NCBI RefSeq assembly: GCF_009755725.1
Contig: NZ_CP046619.1
Coordinates: forward strand, 930,001 to 994,000
DNA length: 64,000 nucleotides
Direction of reading: 5' to 3'
Source: Diaminobutyricimonas sp. LJ205
GTDB lineage: Bacteria > Actinomycetota > Actinomycetes > Actinomycetales > Microbacteriaceae
Part shown: in pieces, positions 18,439 to 26,148 of the stretch
Numbering within the stretch: the stretch's first letter is position 1
Layout of the letters: each line of letters opens with the position of its first letter
Notes under the pieces: model-generated
Databases searched by the model: none
What the model was told of the DNA's origin: nothing
What the model saw: only the letters and a program-made list of their open reading frames with translations
Position numbers and translations under genes: made by a program

Positions 18439-19872
18439 ATGGCCACTACCGAACTCACCTCCGCCCAGCTCGACCGCGCCGCCGGCGTCATGCTGGCCAC
18501 CGCCTGCGGTGACGCGCTCGGCGCCCCATACGAGTTCAACTCCGCGGCATCCGTTGCCCGCATGCTCGAGGGGCTGGACGCCATCCCGATGAAGGGCGGC
18601 GGCGGATTCGGCTGGGCGCCCGGCGAGTGGACCGACGACACCTCGATGGCGATCCCGCTGCTGCAGGCGGTCGCGGACGCCAAGGACCTGCGCGACGAAA
18701 GCGTGCAGGACGAGGTAGTCGCCGCCTGGATCGATTGGGCGCGCACCGCGCCGGATGTCGGCAGCCAGACCCGCGCGGTGCTGAGCGGTCTCGAGCCCAG
18801 CGCTGCCGCGGCCCGGGTTGCCGCGAAACGCGTTCACGACGCCACCGGACGTTCCGCTGGCAACGGCTCGCTCATGCGCACCGCGCCGGTCGTCCTCGCC
18901 TACCTCGACGATCCGGCGGCGCTCGCCGACGCAGCGCGTGCCATCAGTGATCTCACTCACTTCGAGACGGATGCCGGCGACGCCTGCGTGCTCTGGACCC
19001 TCGCCATCCGTCACGCGATTCTCGCCGGTGAACTCAACGTGCGGGCGGGTCTCGATGCCCTGCCGGCGGGCCGGCGCGGTCGCTGGGCGACGCTGCTCGC
19101 CGAGGCCGAGCAGAAGGTTCCTGCCGACTTCCAGCGAAACCCCTGGGTCGTCGAGGCGCTCCAGGGTGCCTGGTCGGCGATCGCAACCACGACTCAGGAT
19201 GGCACCGCGACCCACCTGCGCCGCGGCCTCGAAGCCGCCGTGCGCGGCGGCAAGGACACCGACACGGTGGCCGCGATCGCCGGCGGCCTGATCGGCGCCC
19301 GGTACGGGGCGTCCGCGGTTCCGTCTGCGTGGAAGCGGATCGTGCACGGCTGGCCCGGTCTGCGCGCGCGGGACCTGATGCGGTTGAGCCTGCAAGCGGT
19401 CGGCGGTGCTGCGACTGAACGCATCGACTACGCGGGGTATGGCGACATCGCGACCCTGGTGCGGCACCCGCACGACGAGGGCGTCTGGCTCGGCGCGGTC
19501 GGCTCACTCGACGCGCTGCCCGATGAGGTGGACGCGGTCGTGTCGCTTTGCCGGGTGGGCACGGCGCAGGTTTCGTCGCGGATCGAGCACCATGTCGAGG
19601 TGTGGCTGATCGACAAGGCGGAGCCGCACCACAATCCAAACCTGGACTTCGTGTTGACGGATGCTGCGGACGCGATCGCTGCGCTCCGAACCGAGGGCCG
19701 AACGGTGCTGCTGCACTGCGTGCAGGCGCAGAGTCGCACGCCTACGGTTGCGGCGCTGTATGCCGCTCGGCATAAGGGTGTTCCGGCGGGGCAGGCGCTC
19801 GCCGAAGTGAGCGCAGCGTTGCCGGCGGCTTGGCCGAACCCGGCGTTTCGCGAGTTCCTGCGCGAGCTGTGA
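18439..19872 (+). CDS. ADP-ribosylglycohydrolase fused to a dual-specificity-type phosphatase
   Basis: This is a 477-aa two-domain protein with GAGGAG upstream of its ATG. Residues 10-330 form a DraG/ARH-family domain: GDALGAPYEF, the metal-binding WTDDTSM (about 64-70), GNGSLMRTAPV, and a second acidic pair in KDTDTVAAIAGGLIGARYG. The C-terminal 140 residues resemble a rhodanese/dual-specificity phosphatase fold with active-site HCVQAQSRTP, in which C427 and R433 give the Cx5R signature. DraG-type enzymes remove ADP-ribose from proteins or nucleic acids; the phosphatase could act on ADP-ribose-1-phosphate or phosphoproteins. The fusion and its neighbours (NrtR, ARPP-1) point to ADP-ribose or nucleotide metabolism, perhaps repair or immunity. 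Confidence 0.85.
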   Translation: MATTELTSAQLDRAAGVMLATACGDALGAPYEFNSAASVARMLEGLDAIPMKGGGGFGWAPGEWTDDTSMAIPLLQAVADAKDLRDESVQDEVVAAWIDWARTAPDVGSQTRAVLSGLEPSAAAARVAAKRVHDATGRSAGNGSLMRTAPVVLAYLDDPAALADAARAISDLTHFETDAGDACVLWTLAIRHAILAGELNVRAGLDALPAGRRGRWATLLAEAEQKVPADFQRNPWVVEALQGAWSAIATTTQDGTATHLRRGLEAAVRGGKDTDTVAAIAGGLIGARYGASAVPSAWKRIVHGWPGLRARDLMRLSLQAVGGAATERIDYAGYGDIATLVRHPHDEGVWLGAVGSLDALPDEVDAVVSLCRVGTAQVSSRIEHHVEVWLIDKAEPHHNPNLDFVLTDAADAIAALRTEGRTVLLHCVQAQSRTPTVAALYAARHKGVPAGQALAEVSAALPAAWPNPAFREFLREL

Positions 19873-19916
19873 CGCAGGGCGGCGGCGTGGTTTGCACCGC
19901 CGGCGGCGAACCGGCG

Positions 19917-20549
19917 CTACCCGCGCCGGAACAGCCGCGCAGGCTTCCCGACCGTGCCGCGCTCGAACTCGCCGGTCTCCACGAGCAGCGGTTCCATCTT
20001 GCGGCGGAACGCGTCGCGCTTCGGCGTTCCGTCCGGGTCGATCGCGCGGTGCAGGCGCTCCAGCTCGAGGAGCGTGAATTCCTCGCCGAGCAGGCCCTCA
20101 GGGTCGGGTTGTTTCGAATAGTCGGCGCGTAGGCGGGCGACCGCGAGTTTGACGATGTCGTCGTGGTCGAACGCGAGGCCCGTGGCATCCGTCACCGGAA
20201 TCACCGTGACATCTCGAAGCGCGACATCCGGCACCACGACGGCGTGCACCACGGACATCACCCAGCCGCGATTGTCACGGCCGGGCGCGTCGAAGACGTG
20301 CAGCTGGGTGGGGGAGAGACCTTCGAGGCCCACCTTGTCCTTGAGTGACCGACGCACGGCGTCGGCCAGGGTCTCGCCCTCGTGCACGAAAGTGCCGGGC
20401 AGGCGTCGCTTCGCGCTGTGCGGCTTGCCAGCCTCAATGACGGCAACCGAGAGCTCACCGTCACGCACCGTCAATACCGCGGTGTCGACCGCGACCGATG
20501 GGCGCGGGTAGTCGGTGAGTGTCTTGTCGTGGCTGTCTTTGTACGTCAC
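19917..20549 (-). CDS. NrtR-like transcriptional regulator (degenerate Nudix plus winged helix)
   Basis: This is a 210-aa protein with a GTG start. The N-terminal 130 residues are a Nudix fold, but its Nudix box is degenerate: the catalytic REUxEE is replaced by RRSLKDK (in AVRRSLKDKVG), so hydrolysis is unlikely. The C-terminal 75 residues (starting LGEEFTLLELERLHRAI and ending GKPARLFRRG) match the winged-helix domain of NrtR-family regulators, which sense ADP-ribose or related nucleotides and control NAD genes. It is divergent from the ARPP-1 gene and convergent with the ADP-ribosylglycohydrolase. It probably regulates both, binding the palindromic boxes in the promoter at 20557-20588. Confidence 0.75.
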   Translation of the reverse strand: MTYKDSHDKTLTDYPRPSVAVDTAVLTVRDGELSVAVIEAGKPHSAKRRLPGTFVHEGETLADAVRRSLKDKVGLEGLSPTQLHVFDAPGRDNRGWVMSVVHAVVVPDVALRDVTVIPVTDATGLAFDHDDIVKLAVARLRADYSKQPDPEGLLGEEFTLLELERLHRAIDPDGTPKRDAFRRKMEPLLVETGEFERGTVGKPARLFRRG

Positions 20550-20556
20550 TCGCCAA

Positions 20557-20588
20557 TTGTCGCATGTATGCGCTAATCTCTAATAGAG
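20557..20588. promoter_or_regulatory. Divergent promoter with two palindromes between NrtR-like and ARPP-1 genes
   Basis: Two dyads lie here: CGCATGTATGCG (20561-20572, five-base arms) and CTCTAATAGAG (20578-20588, five-base arms). Toward the ARPP-1 gene they overlap a plausible sigma-70-type promoter, TTGTCG at 20557 and TAATAG at 20581 with 18 nt between. AGGAGG at 20605-20610 is the ribosome site of the ARPP-1 gene. The position fits autoregulation and repression by the adjacent NrtR-like protein. Confidence 0.4.
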
Positions 20589-20615
20589 CGAAAATGCGCA
20601 AATTAGGAGGAGCCC

Positions 20616-21461
20616 ATGAACCAGATTCCACGGCTGCACGTTGGCACCGGTACCCAGGTCGGCGCCCTGACTGTTTTCCCGGTGTGGGTGGATGCCCCCA
20701 AGATCACCGGACTGGACTGGAAAGCCGGCAGCATCCGTGTCGCCGAGCGCGAGGGCTCGCCGGTCGTCGGCGAGCTCGTCGTTCAGAACACCGTGCCCCG
20801 CCCGGTGGTCGCGCTCGAGGGAGACCTGCTGCGCGGCGGCTGGCAGGACCGGATGCTCGCCAGAAGCATGGTGCTCGAACCGTTCGAAGCCCGAGTGGTC
20901 GACGCGTTCTGCGTCGAGGCCGGCCGCTGGCACGGTGCCGGGGACCACACCGCTCAGGGACGCCGCAGCGCTCCCAGCGTGCGCCACGGCAACCTCGCCG
21001 GCGGCTCGCAGTCTGCGGTGTGGCAGCGCATCAGCCGCTACGACCGCGAACTCGGCGCCACTCCGAGCTCGTCGATGCTCGATCACCTCGACAGGAACGG
21101 TTCGGTCCAGATCAGTCGACTCGAGGGGCAGCGCGGCGTGATCATCGGAATCGGCGGCCGGATTGTGGGAGCCGAGATCTTCGGAAGCTCGGCTGGTCTC
21201 GGAGCCCGCTGGCAGGGGCTGCTGGATGCCGCGGCCCTTGACGCTCACCTCGCGCCACTGATTCGAACCGGAGCCGCGCAGGCGCGAGCCTTCGTGCGAC
21301 ACCTCGGCGGGATGACCCTCGAACACGGTGAGGACGCCGGGATCGTCCGATCGATACGCTCGCACCGGGGGAGCGTCCGTGCCACCGGCATCGGCGACGG
21401 AACTCGGCTGATCCACCTGGCGGCGTTCGATGATGAGCACCCGCTGCTGGTCGGGGCATAA
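20616..21461 (+). CDS. ARPP-1-like (DUF6569) domain protein
   Basis: This is a 281-aa protein with a strong AGGAGG site six nt before its ATG. It begins LHVGTGTQVGALTVFPVW and continues through LVVQNTVPRPVVALEGDLL and LEPFEARVVDAFCVEAGRW, the pattern of ARPP-1 (ADP-ribosylglycohydrolase and rhodanese-phosphatase associated protein) domains. The catalytic activity of ARPP-1 is unknown; the name reflects frequent linkage to ADP-ribosylglycohydrolases and rhodanese-like phosphatases, exactly the domains fused in the gene at 18439. It heads a three-gene transcript, with the next ATG 14 nt after its stop. The family call is by pattern recall, not a search. Confidence 0.65.
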   Translation: MNQIPRLHVGTGTQVGALTVFPVWVDAPKITGLDWKAGSIRVAEREGSPVVGELVVQNTVPRPVVALEGDLLRGGWQDRMLARSMVLEPFEARVVDAFCVEAGRWHGAGDHTAQGRRSAPSVRHGNLAGGSQSAVWQRISRYDRELGATPSSSMLDHLDRNGSVQISRLEGQRGVIIGIGGRIVGAEIFGSSAGLGARWQGLLDAAALDAHLAPLIRTGAAQARAFVRHLGGMTLEHGEDAGIVRSIRSHRGSVRATGIGDGTRLIHLAAFDDEHPLLVGA

Positions 21462-21474
21462 GAAGGGGTGGGCA

Positions 21475-22197
21475 ATGCCAGACGACGACGATGGACTCGA
21501 GCCGTACTATCCGCCCGCCGACCGGTTCCTCAGCGCGCAGATGTGGTGGTTGGCGAGTGAGTTGGCCCGGCGGCATCCGCATCTCATGATCGGCGGTGTC
21601 GAAGTCGAGAACAGCCGTCTGCTGGTCTTGCACGACGAGCAGGACAGCATGAGCATCCAGTGGGAGCTCGACGGCGGCTGCAAGTATCTCGTCGACGGCG
21701 TCGTACAGCGAATCAGCTGGATCGAAATGATGGCGGCAGCGAACCCGCACGAGATCGTCGAGCGCATCGAGCGAGCAACCGGTCTTGGAGTGCCGAGAGC
21801 GATGCCCGAGACCAGTGGACGTGCGCTGACTTACCAGCTCATTGCGAGCGCTCTGGCCACGGCGGCCAACGATCGGCATGACTGGCATGCCGTGCCCGCG
21901 CCGATGCGGTTCGACGGCGAACCCGACAGCCCGTATCTGGAAGCCTTCGAGAGTGTCGACGCGGCGGTCAGCGGATACATCGACGCGGTCACGTCTGACC
22001 TGGCTGCCGGGCGACCGGTGTATTTCTTCCAGCCGTTCTGGGTGCTGCTCCGCGACCTCGAACCGGTCGTGATCCTCGACACCGCGGGAGTGGCGCACAC
22101 CTACTTCGCGGAGACCGAACTCCTGCCGCTCTACGAATCCATCAACCGCAACGTGACTCTGACGACCATGCGGGTCGTCGGCGCCTACTACCCGTGA
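21475..22197 (+). CDS. Probable TY-Chap2-type putative peptide chaperone
   Basis: This is a 240-aa protein. I chose ATG 21475 (AAGGGG upstream) rather than the longer frame that overlaps the ARPP-1 gene. The segment SAQMWWLASELARRHPHLMI near residue 20 matches the N-terminus of actinobacterial TY-Chap2 proteins, a YbjN/type III chaperone-like fold proposed to handle peptides in conflict or signalling systems. The rest is acidic and soluble, without catalytic motifs or membrane segments. It lies between the ARPP-1 and HAD-HD genes with gaps of 13 and 10 nt, clearly one operon. Confidence 0.5.
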   Translation: MPDDDDGLEPYYPPADRFLSAQMWWLASELARRHPHLMIGGVEVENSRLLVLHDEQDSMSIQWELDGGCKYLVDGVVQRISWIEMMAAANPHEIVERIERATGLGVPRAMPETSGRALTYQLIASALATAANDRHDWHAVPAPMRFDGEPDSPYLEAFESVDAAVSGYIDAVTSDLAAGRPVYFFQPFWVLLRDLEPVVILDTAGVAHTYFAETELLPLYESINRNVTLTTMRVVGAYYP

Positions 22198-22207
22198 GGA
22201 ACCCGAC

Positions 22208-23143
22208 GTGAAGAAGATCCTGTACATCGACCTCGACAACACGCTTGTCGACTTTCCCTCGGGCATCGGTCGGCTGCCGAAGCATGCGACCGAGCGGTAC
22301 CGTGACGCTTACGACGACGCGCCGGGCATCTTCTCGCTGATGGATCCGGTTCCCGGCGCCATCGAGGCGTACGGGGCACTATCGGAACTGTTCGACACCT
22401 ACATCCTCTCCACCTCGCCATGGGACAACCCGAGCGCATGGCAGCACAAAGTGGAGTGGGTGCGCGAACATCTCGGAGCAGAGAGGGGAACCCCGGCGTA
22501 CAAGCGGCTCATCCTCTCGCACCACAAGAACTTGAATCGGGGCGACATCCTGATCGATGACCGGCCGCACAATGGCGCCGCGGGGTTTGACGGCGAGTGG
22601 CTCGCCTTTGGCGAGCATGCCGCTTTTCCGACTTGGCAGAGCGTGCTCGATTACCTGTCGCAGCGAGCGGATGCCCCGGCTCTCCACGCCGCGATCACGC
22701 TGGCACGCGCGGCTCACGCCGGGCAGACCGACAAGCTCGGCGAGCCGTACATTCTTCATCCGTTCGCGGTGATGACTCGCGTGTCATCGCCGGAGGCGAA
22801 AATCGTGGCGATCTTGCACGACGTGGTCGAGGACACGGATGTCACCCTTGACGCGCTGCGTGCGCAGGGGTTCGGCTCGGAGATCCTTGCTGCGGTCGAT
22901 GCGATCACGAAGCGCTCGGGTGAACCGCTTGCTGAGTCCATGGCCCGCGTGCGCGTGAACCCGATCGCGCTCGTGGTGAAGCAGGCGGACATCTCGCACA
23001 ACACGGCGCCGCGGCGGATGGCTCGGCTCGATCCTGAGACTCGGGCGCGACTGACCGCAAGGTACGAGGAGTCGGTCCGGTTGCTGGGCGCGACTATGGA
23101 TGGGATCCGGGCAGAGTTCGGACAGCAGGAAGATGCCGAGTAG
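22208..23143 (+). CDS. HAD 5'-nucleotidase fused to SpoT/MESH1-like HD hydrolase
   Basis: This is a 311-aa fusion with a GTG start 10 nt after the previous stop. Residues 1-155 are a HAD domain of the 5'(3')-deoxyribonucleotidase (NT5C) type: DLDNTLVDF, LSTSPWDN, and DRPHNGAAGF near the third and fourth HAD motifs. Residues 160-311 are an HD hydrolase like small alarmone hydrolases: AHAGQTDKLGEPYILHP, ILHDVVEDTDV with the HD pair, and a helix with KQADISHN. Such HDs hydrolyse (p)ppGpp or related nucleotides. Joining a nucleotide phosphatase to an alarmone-type hydrolase suggests clearance of a modified nucleotide made elsewhere in the system. The substrate cannot be read from sequence. Confidence 0.75.
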   Translation: MKKILYIDLDNTLVDFPSGIGRLPKHATERYRDAYDDAPGIFSLMDPVPGAIEAYGALSELFDTYILSTSPWDNPSAWQHKVEWVREHLGAERGTPAYKRLILSHHKNLNRGDILIDDRPHNGAAGFDGEWLAFGEHAAFPTWQSVLDYLSQRADAPALHAAITLARAAHAGQTDKLGEPYILHPFAVMTRVSSPEAKIVAILHDVVEDTDVTLDALRAQGFGSEILAAVDAITKRSGEPLAESMARVRVNPIALVVKQADISHNTAPRRMARLDPETRARLTARYEESVRLLGATMDGIRAEFGQQEDAE

Positions 23144-23290
23144 CAGGCGAGACCCTGGCGCAATCCGCGCCGCAGGCACCACTACGCTGGGAATGTTCGC
23201 GGCGGACGCAGTCACTGCCAGCCGCGAGGGGTGGTTTATCGGACATGGAGTACGTACTCGCGGGAGCGAGCTAGGGGGAGGGGTATTCGC

Positions 23291-23968
23291 ATGCCGCTTC
23301 CGCTCGTCCCGGTCGTGGTCGGCGTCATCCTGAGTGGTGCGCTCGCGACCGTGATCCCCAAGCTTGCGGGGAAGCGTGGGGTCCCTAAGCCGGCGAGAAA
23401 GCGTGATGGCAAGCGCGTCGCCATCCTGGGGCGGCAGCAGGTGGGAAAGTCGACGCTGCTGCACCTACTTCGCGAAGGCAGCGTTCCGGAGACAATTTCG
23501 TCCACAGGTAGTCCCGTGGTCGGAGGAGAGTTTTCGATGGAAATTGGTGGGAAGGTCGTCAATTTCAATGTTGCGAAGGATCTACCAGGAAACGATGGTC
23601 TCGGGTTTGGGGATTGGAAGGAGGCGCTTTCTGGTGCCGACTACCTCTGGTATCTGTTCCGCTCCGATTTGATCGCGCAAGGTGATCCTGATGAGATCCG
23701 CCTCGTCGAGAGCCATCTCGACATGTTCAAGGTCTGGATCGACGACGGAAACACCAAGGTTCCCAAAACTATTCTGATCGGGACTTGCGCGGACTGGCAT
23801 CCCTCGTACGAGCGACACCCCACCCAATTCGCCAATGCTGTCGGCGCGGCGCGCCCGATCAAGTTCGGGAGAGTCAAACTCGAGAATGCCGGCGTCGTCG
23901 TCGGTAGCCTCGTCACCCACACGGAAGCCGACAGGTTGGTTGAGAGCCTCAGGAGTCGTCTCGCGTGA
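23291..23968 (+). CDS. Small membrane-anchored GTPase
   Basis: This is a 225-aa protein starting at ATG 23291 after a purine-rich ribosome site; an upstream in-frame start would put 20 polar residues before the membrane segment. Residues 4-25 are a hydrophobic anchor. G1 is GRQQVGKST (47-55), G3 is DLPG, and the G4 position reads TCAD in place of NKxD, followed by a short C-terminus. The sequence is not close to a named Ras-like or Era family that I can recall. It is followed 117 nt later by an unknown gene on the same strand, which I take as a partner. The surrounding 23.2-26 kb looks less GC-rich than the core genes, hinting at transfer. Confidence 0.7.
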   Translation: MPLPLVPVVVGVILSGALATVIPKLAGKRGVPKPARKRDGKRVAILGRQQVGKSTLLHLLREGSVPETISSTGSPVVGGEFSMEIGGKVVNFNVAKDLPGNDGLGFGDWKEALSGADYLWYLFRSDLIAQGDPDEIRLVESHLDMFKVWIDDGNTKVPKTILIGTCADWHPSYERHPTQFANAVGAARPIKFGRVKLENAGVVVGSLVTHTEADRLVESLRSRLA

Positions 23969-24085
23969 TCGTTGCCTGTACGCAAACTCCCGACGAAGCT
24001 GGGTCTGCTACGCGTCGCGGGGCGGCAGCGTCCTTGAGCTTTCTGCAACTCCCGACTTCACCGCACTGCCCCACGCGGCCGGTGC

Positions 24086-24886
24086 ATGGCCACGCTAAAA
24101 GGAGAAATCTTGGTGGTTTCTGAGACGGGTGCCGTGCGCCCAAGGTCTGTCCTCGTTGCCGATGATCGGCTATACATGAAGATCACGCAGGATCCAGACT
24201 CTGTAGAGCTGCTCGAGGACCTCGACGCCATGGTGATCCCGTTCTCCAGCAAGGCAGAGGGTAACGAGCTGCAGGTCGCTTCGATTCGTCAGGTACTGCT
24301 TGCGACTGGACAACTCGTATCAGGGGCGCTTCTGATCAAGAACCCCTACGAAACCGAGAGTTACGAGTTTGCCGAGCAGGCAATCGAGACTTTCGCTGCC
24401 GCCAAATACCACCACTTTGCGAATGTGGCGAGACTCCTCGGGGCGCGCCAGGTTCGATTTGTGCAGGCGAGGGTCGAGCGCGTCAGCGCCAATTGGGCTG
24501 GTTCCCTCAAAGCGAGGGTTTCGCCGGGTGGAGGCGAGGCCGAGGCGAGCAAGGAGGTGATCAAGAATCTCGAAGATCGGCTTGAGGGCCAGATGAAGTT
24601 TCCGGGTTCAGACCCGGCACCGGAGGAGGCATTGGAGCACCTTCGCAGGCGTAACCTCTCCAACGACCAGCAATTGAAGGCTCTCGTCGAAATGCGCACA
24701 GGGACGAACCTGATCAGCGATTATCGGATGACTCTCAGCGGCACTCGGGAGTCGGATGCCAACCTCCAAAGCGCTCTGAAGATCGCGAACTCGGGTGCGG
24801 TGAAGGCGGTCGAAATCGGGGCATCGTTCTCGAAAGCGGCCAAGTCGATCAGCAGTGTCGAAATCACTACCGAGATCAAGTTCTAA
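24086..24886 (+). CDS. Unknown protein paired with the GTPase
   Basis: This is a 266-codon frame from ATG 24086. The only good ribosome site, AAAAGGAG (ends 24104), lies inside it and would serve TTG 24110 or GTG 24113, so the true protein is probably 8-9 residues shorter. No family is recognised. It is soluble, with a beta-rich first third (LVADDRLYMKI) and a helical middle containing NPYETESYEFAEQAIETFAAA. A Gly/Ser/Thr-rich C-terminus (ANSGAVKAVEIGASFSKAA) follows. It is probably cotranscribed with the GTPase at 23291. Confidence 0.6.
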   Translation: MATLKGEILVVSETGAVRPRSVLVADDRLYMKITQDPDSVELLEDLDAMVIPFSSKAEGNELQVASIRQVLLATGQLVSGALLIKNPYETESYEFAEQAIETFAAAKYHHFANVARLLGARQVRFVQARVERVSANWAGSLKARVSPGGGEAEASKEVIKNLEDRLEGQMKFPGSDPAPEEALEHLRRRNLSNDQQLKALVEMRTGTNLISDYRMTLSGTRESDANLQSALKIANSGAVKAVEIGASFSKAAKSISSVEITTEIKF

Positions 24887-24934
24887 AATTCCGGTTGCTC
24901 CACCCCACTGACTAAGAAGCGCTCACGCTCCCAG

Positions 24935-25176
24935 CCCACACTCCATCCCGCGCCTGAGTCGTCCCCACGTACAGCTCCCGCCGATCGCGCTCGTGCCGTT
25001 CGAGTGGGAGTCCGACCCATCCGGATCTCTCACCGCGGACGGCGTCAGCAACGACTCATCCACCCGTGGCAACAACACCTGCTTGAATTCGAGCCCCTTC
25101 GCGCGCTTGATTGTGCCGACCTTCACTGCGTCGACAGGCACACCGGCGTGGGCAGTCAGCAGCACGGTAGGCAGGC
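24935..25176 (-). pseudogene. Broken duplicate of the NERD-UvrD helicase 3' end
   Basis: On the minus strand this stretch encodes LPTVLLTAHAGVPVDAVK followed by TIKRAKGLEFKQVLLPRVDE. It is nearly identical to the C-terminal end of the helicase at 26149-28242 (motif V/VI region). A frameshift follows the DPDGSDSH stretch; the displaced frame continues RHERDRRELYVG, which again matches the intact gene. Only about the last 80 codons remain. Homology stops abruptly at about 25176, where IS630 sequence begins. It is a remnant of a second, diverged copy of the helicase rather than a gene. Confidence 0.8.
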
Positions 25177-25326
25177 GAGCGGCGGAAGTGGAACATCCAG
25201 CCGCACCGGCTCGATGAGTTCAAGTTCTCCACCGACCCCGAGCTGGAAGCGAAGCTGCGCGATGTCGTCGGGCTCTACATGTCCCCGCCGGAGAACGTGG
25301 TCGTGGTCAGTGTCGAGGAGAAGTGA
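25177..25326 (+). mobile_element. IS630-family transposase remnant
   Basis: In the frame ending TGA 25324-25326 the translation reads RRKWNIQPHR, then FKFSTDPELEAKLRDVVGLY, then MSPPENVVVVSVEEK. This is a well-known internal block of IS630-type (DDE) transposases; VSVEEK sits where LCVDEK, with the first catalytic Asp, is expected, and here the Asp is Glu and a stop follows at once. Start, rest of the DDE domain and terminal repeats are absent. It abuts the truncated helicase copy, so the insertion or later deletion probably destroyed that gene. Confidence 0.75.
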
Positions 25327-25339
25327 CGTCTGTAGGCAT

Positions 25340-25966
25340 CTACGCTGCGAACTCAAACTCGATGGTGATCTCGGGATCGACGCTTGCGATGATTCCGGAG
25401 TAGAACACTTGGGCCTGCTCCTTTAGCGCCGCTTCGTTTTGGGAGATGTATTTCTGCTTGTTCTCGTTGCTGAGGATGTTGTTGACCATTTGAGTTTGAA
25501 CCGCTGGCGGTGCCAGCCAGCTGAGCGCGTTGTTGCTCTCGATGGGGTCCTCGAAAACGGGATCGTCGAAGCCGATGCCGATGAATTCAGGGATGGTCAC
25601 CCGGAACGACCTTGGTCCGGTGGGCTCGATCGTCACCTGTGACCCATCGATGCCTAGTTTTGCGTCGAACCTGTACTGGATCAGCGTCGTTTTCTCGCTC
25701 GCAGGTACCGCGACCCCGAAAATCTTTCCATTGTCTTCGTGCCTCGCGACACCCTCGATGTGAAGGCTGAGCAAGGCGACCTCTTGCTGGCGTTTGACGG
25801 ACTGAATCACCTGCGAATCTCGTTCGTCCGAGCTACTGGTGAACAGTGAACCGAGAGCGAGGGCGTTGAGTCCACCGAACGTGAAGGATGCGCCCGTTCC
25901 CACGACAACCAGCAGGATGACCAGCAGGAGTGGCCAAAGCAGAACCCTTGCTTTGAAGAAGGTCAT
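25340..25966 (-). CDS. Single-pass membrane protein, possibly DUF4230
   Basis: This is a 208-aa protein. One N-terminal transmembrane helix (about 9-30, LLWPLLLVILLVVVGTGASF) is followed by an extracytoplasmic domain that starts VIQSVKRQQEVALLSLHIEG and includes FDAKLGIDGSQVTIEPTG and VTIPEFIGIGFDDPVFED. The pattern of a short anchor plus a domain that begins with a Gln/Glu-Val-Ala-Leu strand resembles DUF4230 proteins, whose function is unknown; I am only moderately sure. It has no enzymatic motif or cysteines. It lies between the IS630 scar (13 nt) and the helicase gene, on the helicase strand but 180 nt beyond its stop. Confidence 0.6.
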   Translation of the reverse strand: MTFFKARVLLWPLLLVILLVVVGTGASFTFGGLNALALGSLFTSSSDERDSQVIQSVKRQQEVALLSLHIEGVARHEDNGKIFGVAVPASEKTTLIQYRFDAKLGIDGSQVTIEPTGPRSFRVTIPEFIGIGFDDPVFEDPIESNNALSWLAPPAVQTQMVNNILSNENKQKYISQNEAALKEQAQVFYSGIIASVDPEITIEFEFAA

Positions 25967-26148
25967 GACGATTCAGTCTCCAGTTCTGTTCGTCGTCGAA
26001 ACGCCCTCGGAATTCCGCGGTGTGGAACGGCCGCAACAGATCGCAGCGTCAAGTCCCCTCGAACCATATACGTAGCCAGGAACTAGTGTCGCGTGTTACT
26101 AATTCGTTTGCAGTTGATCTGATTGGACCCGAGGGCCGTTAGTCGCAC

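Noticed and set aside
19873-19916. G/C-rich repeats (GGCGGCG and CCGCCGG) as a terminator between convergent genes
   Set aside because: The arms pair only in short imperfect registers, so I do not call a terminator.
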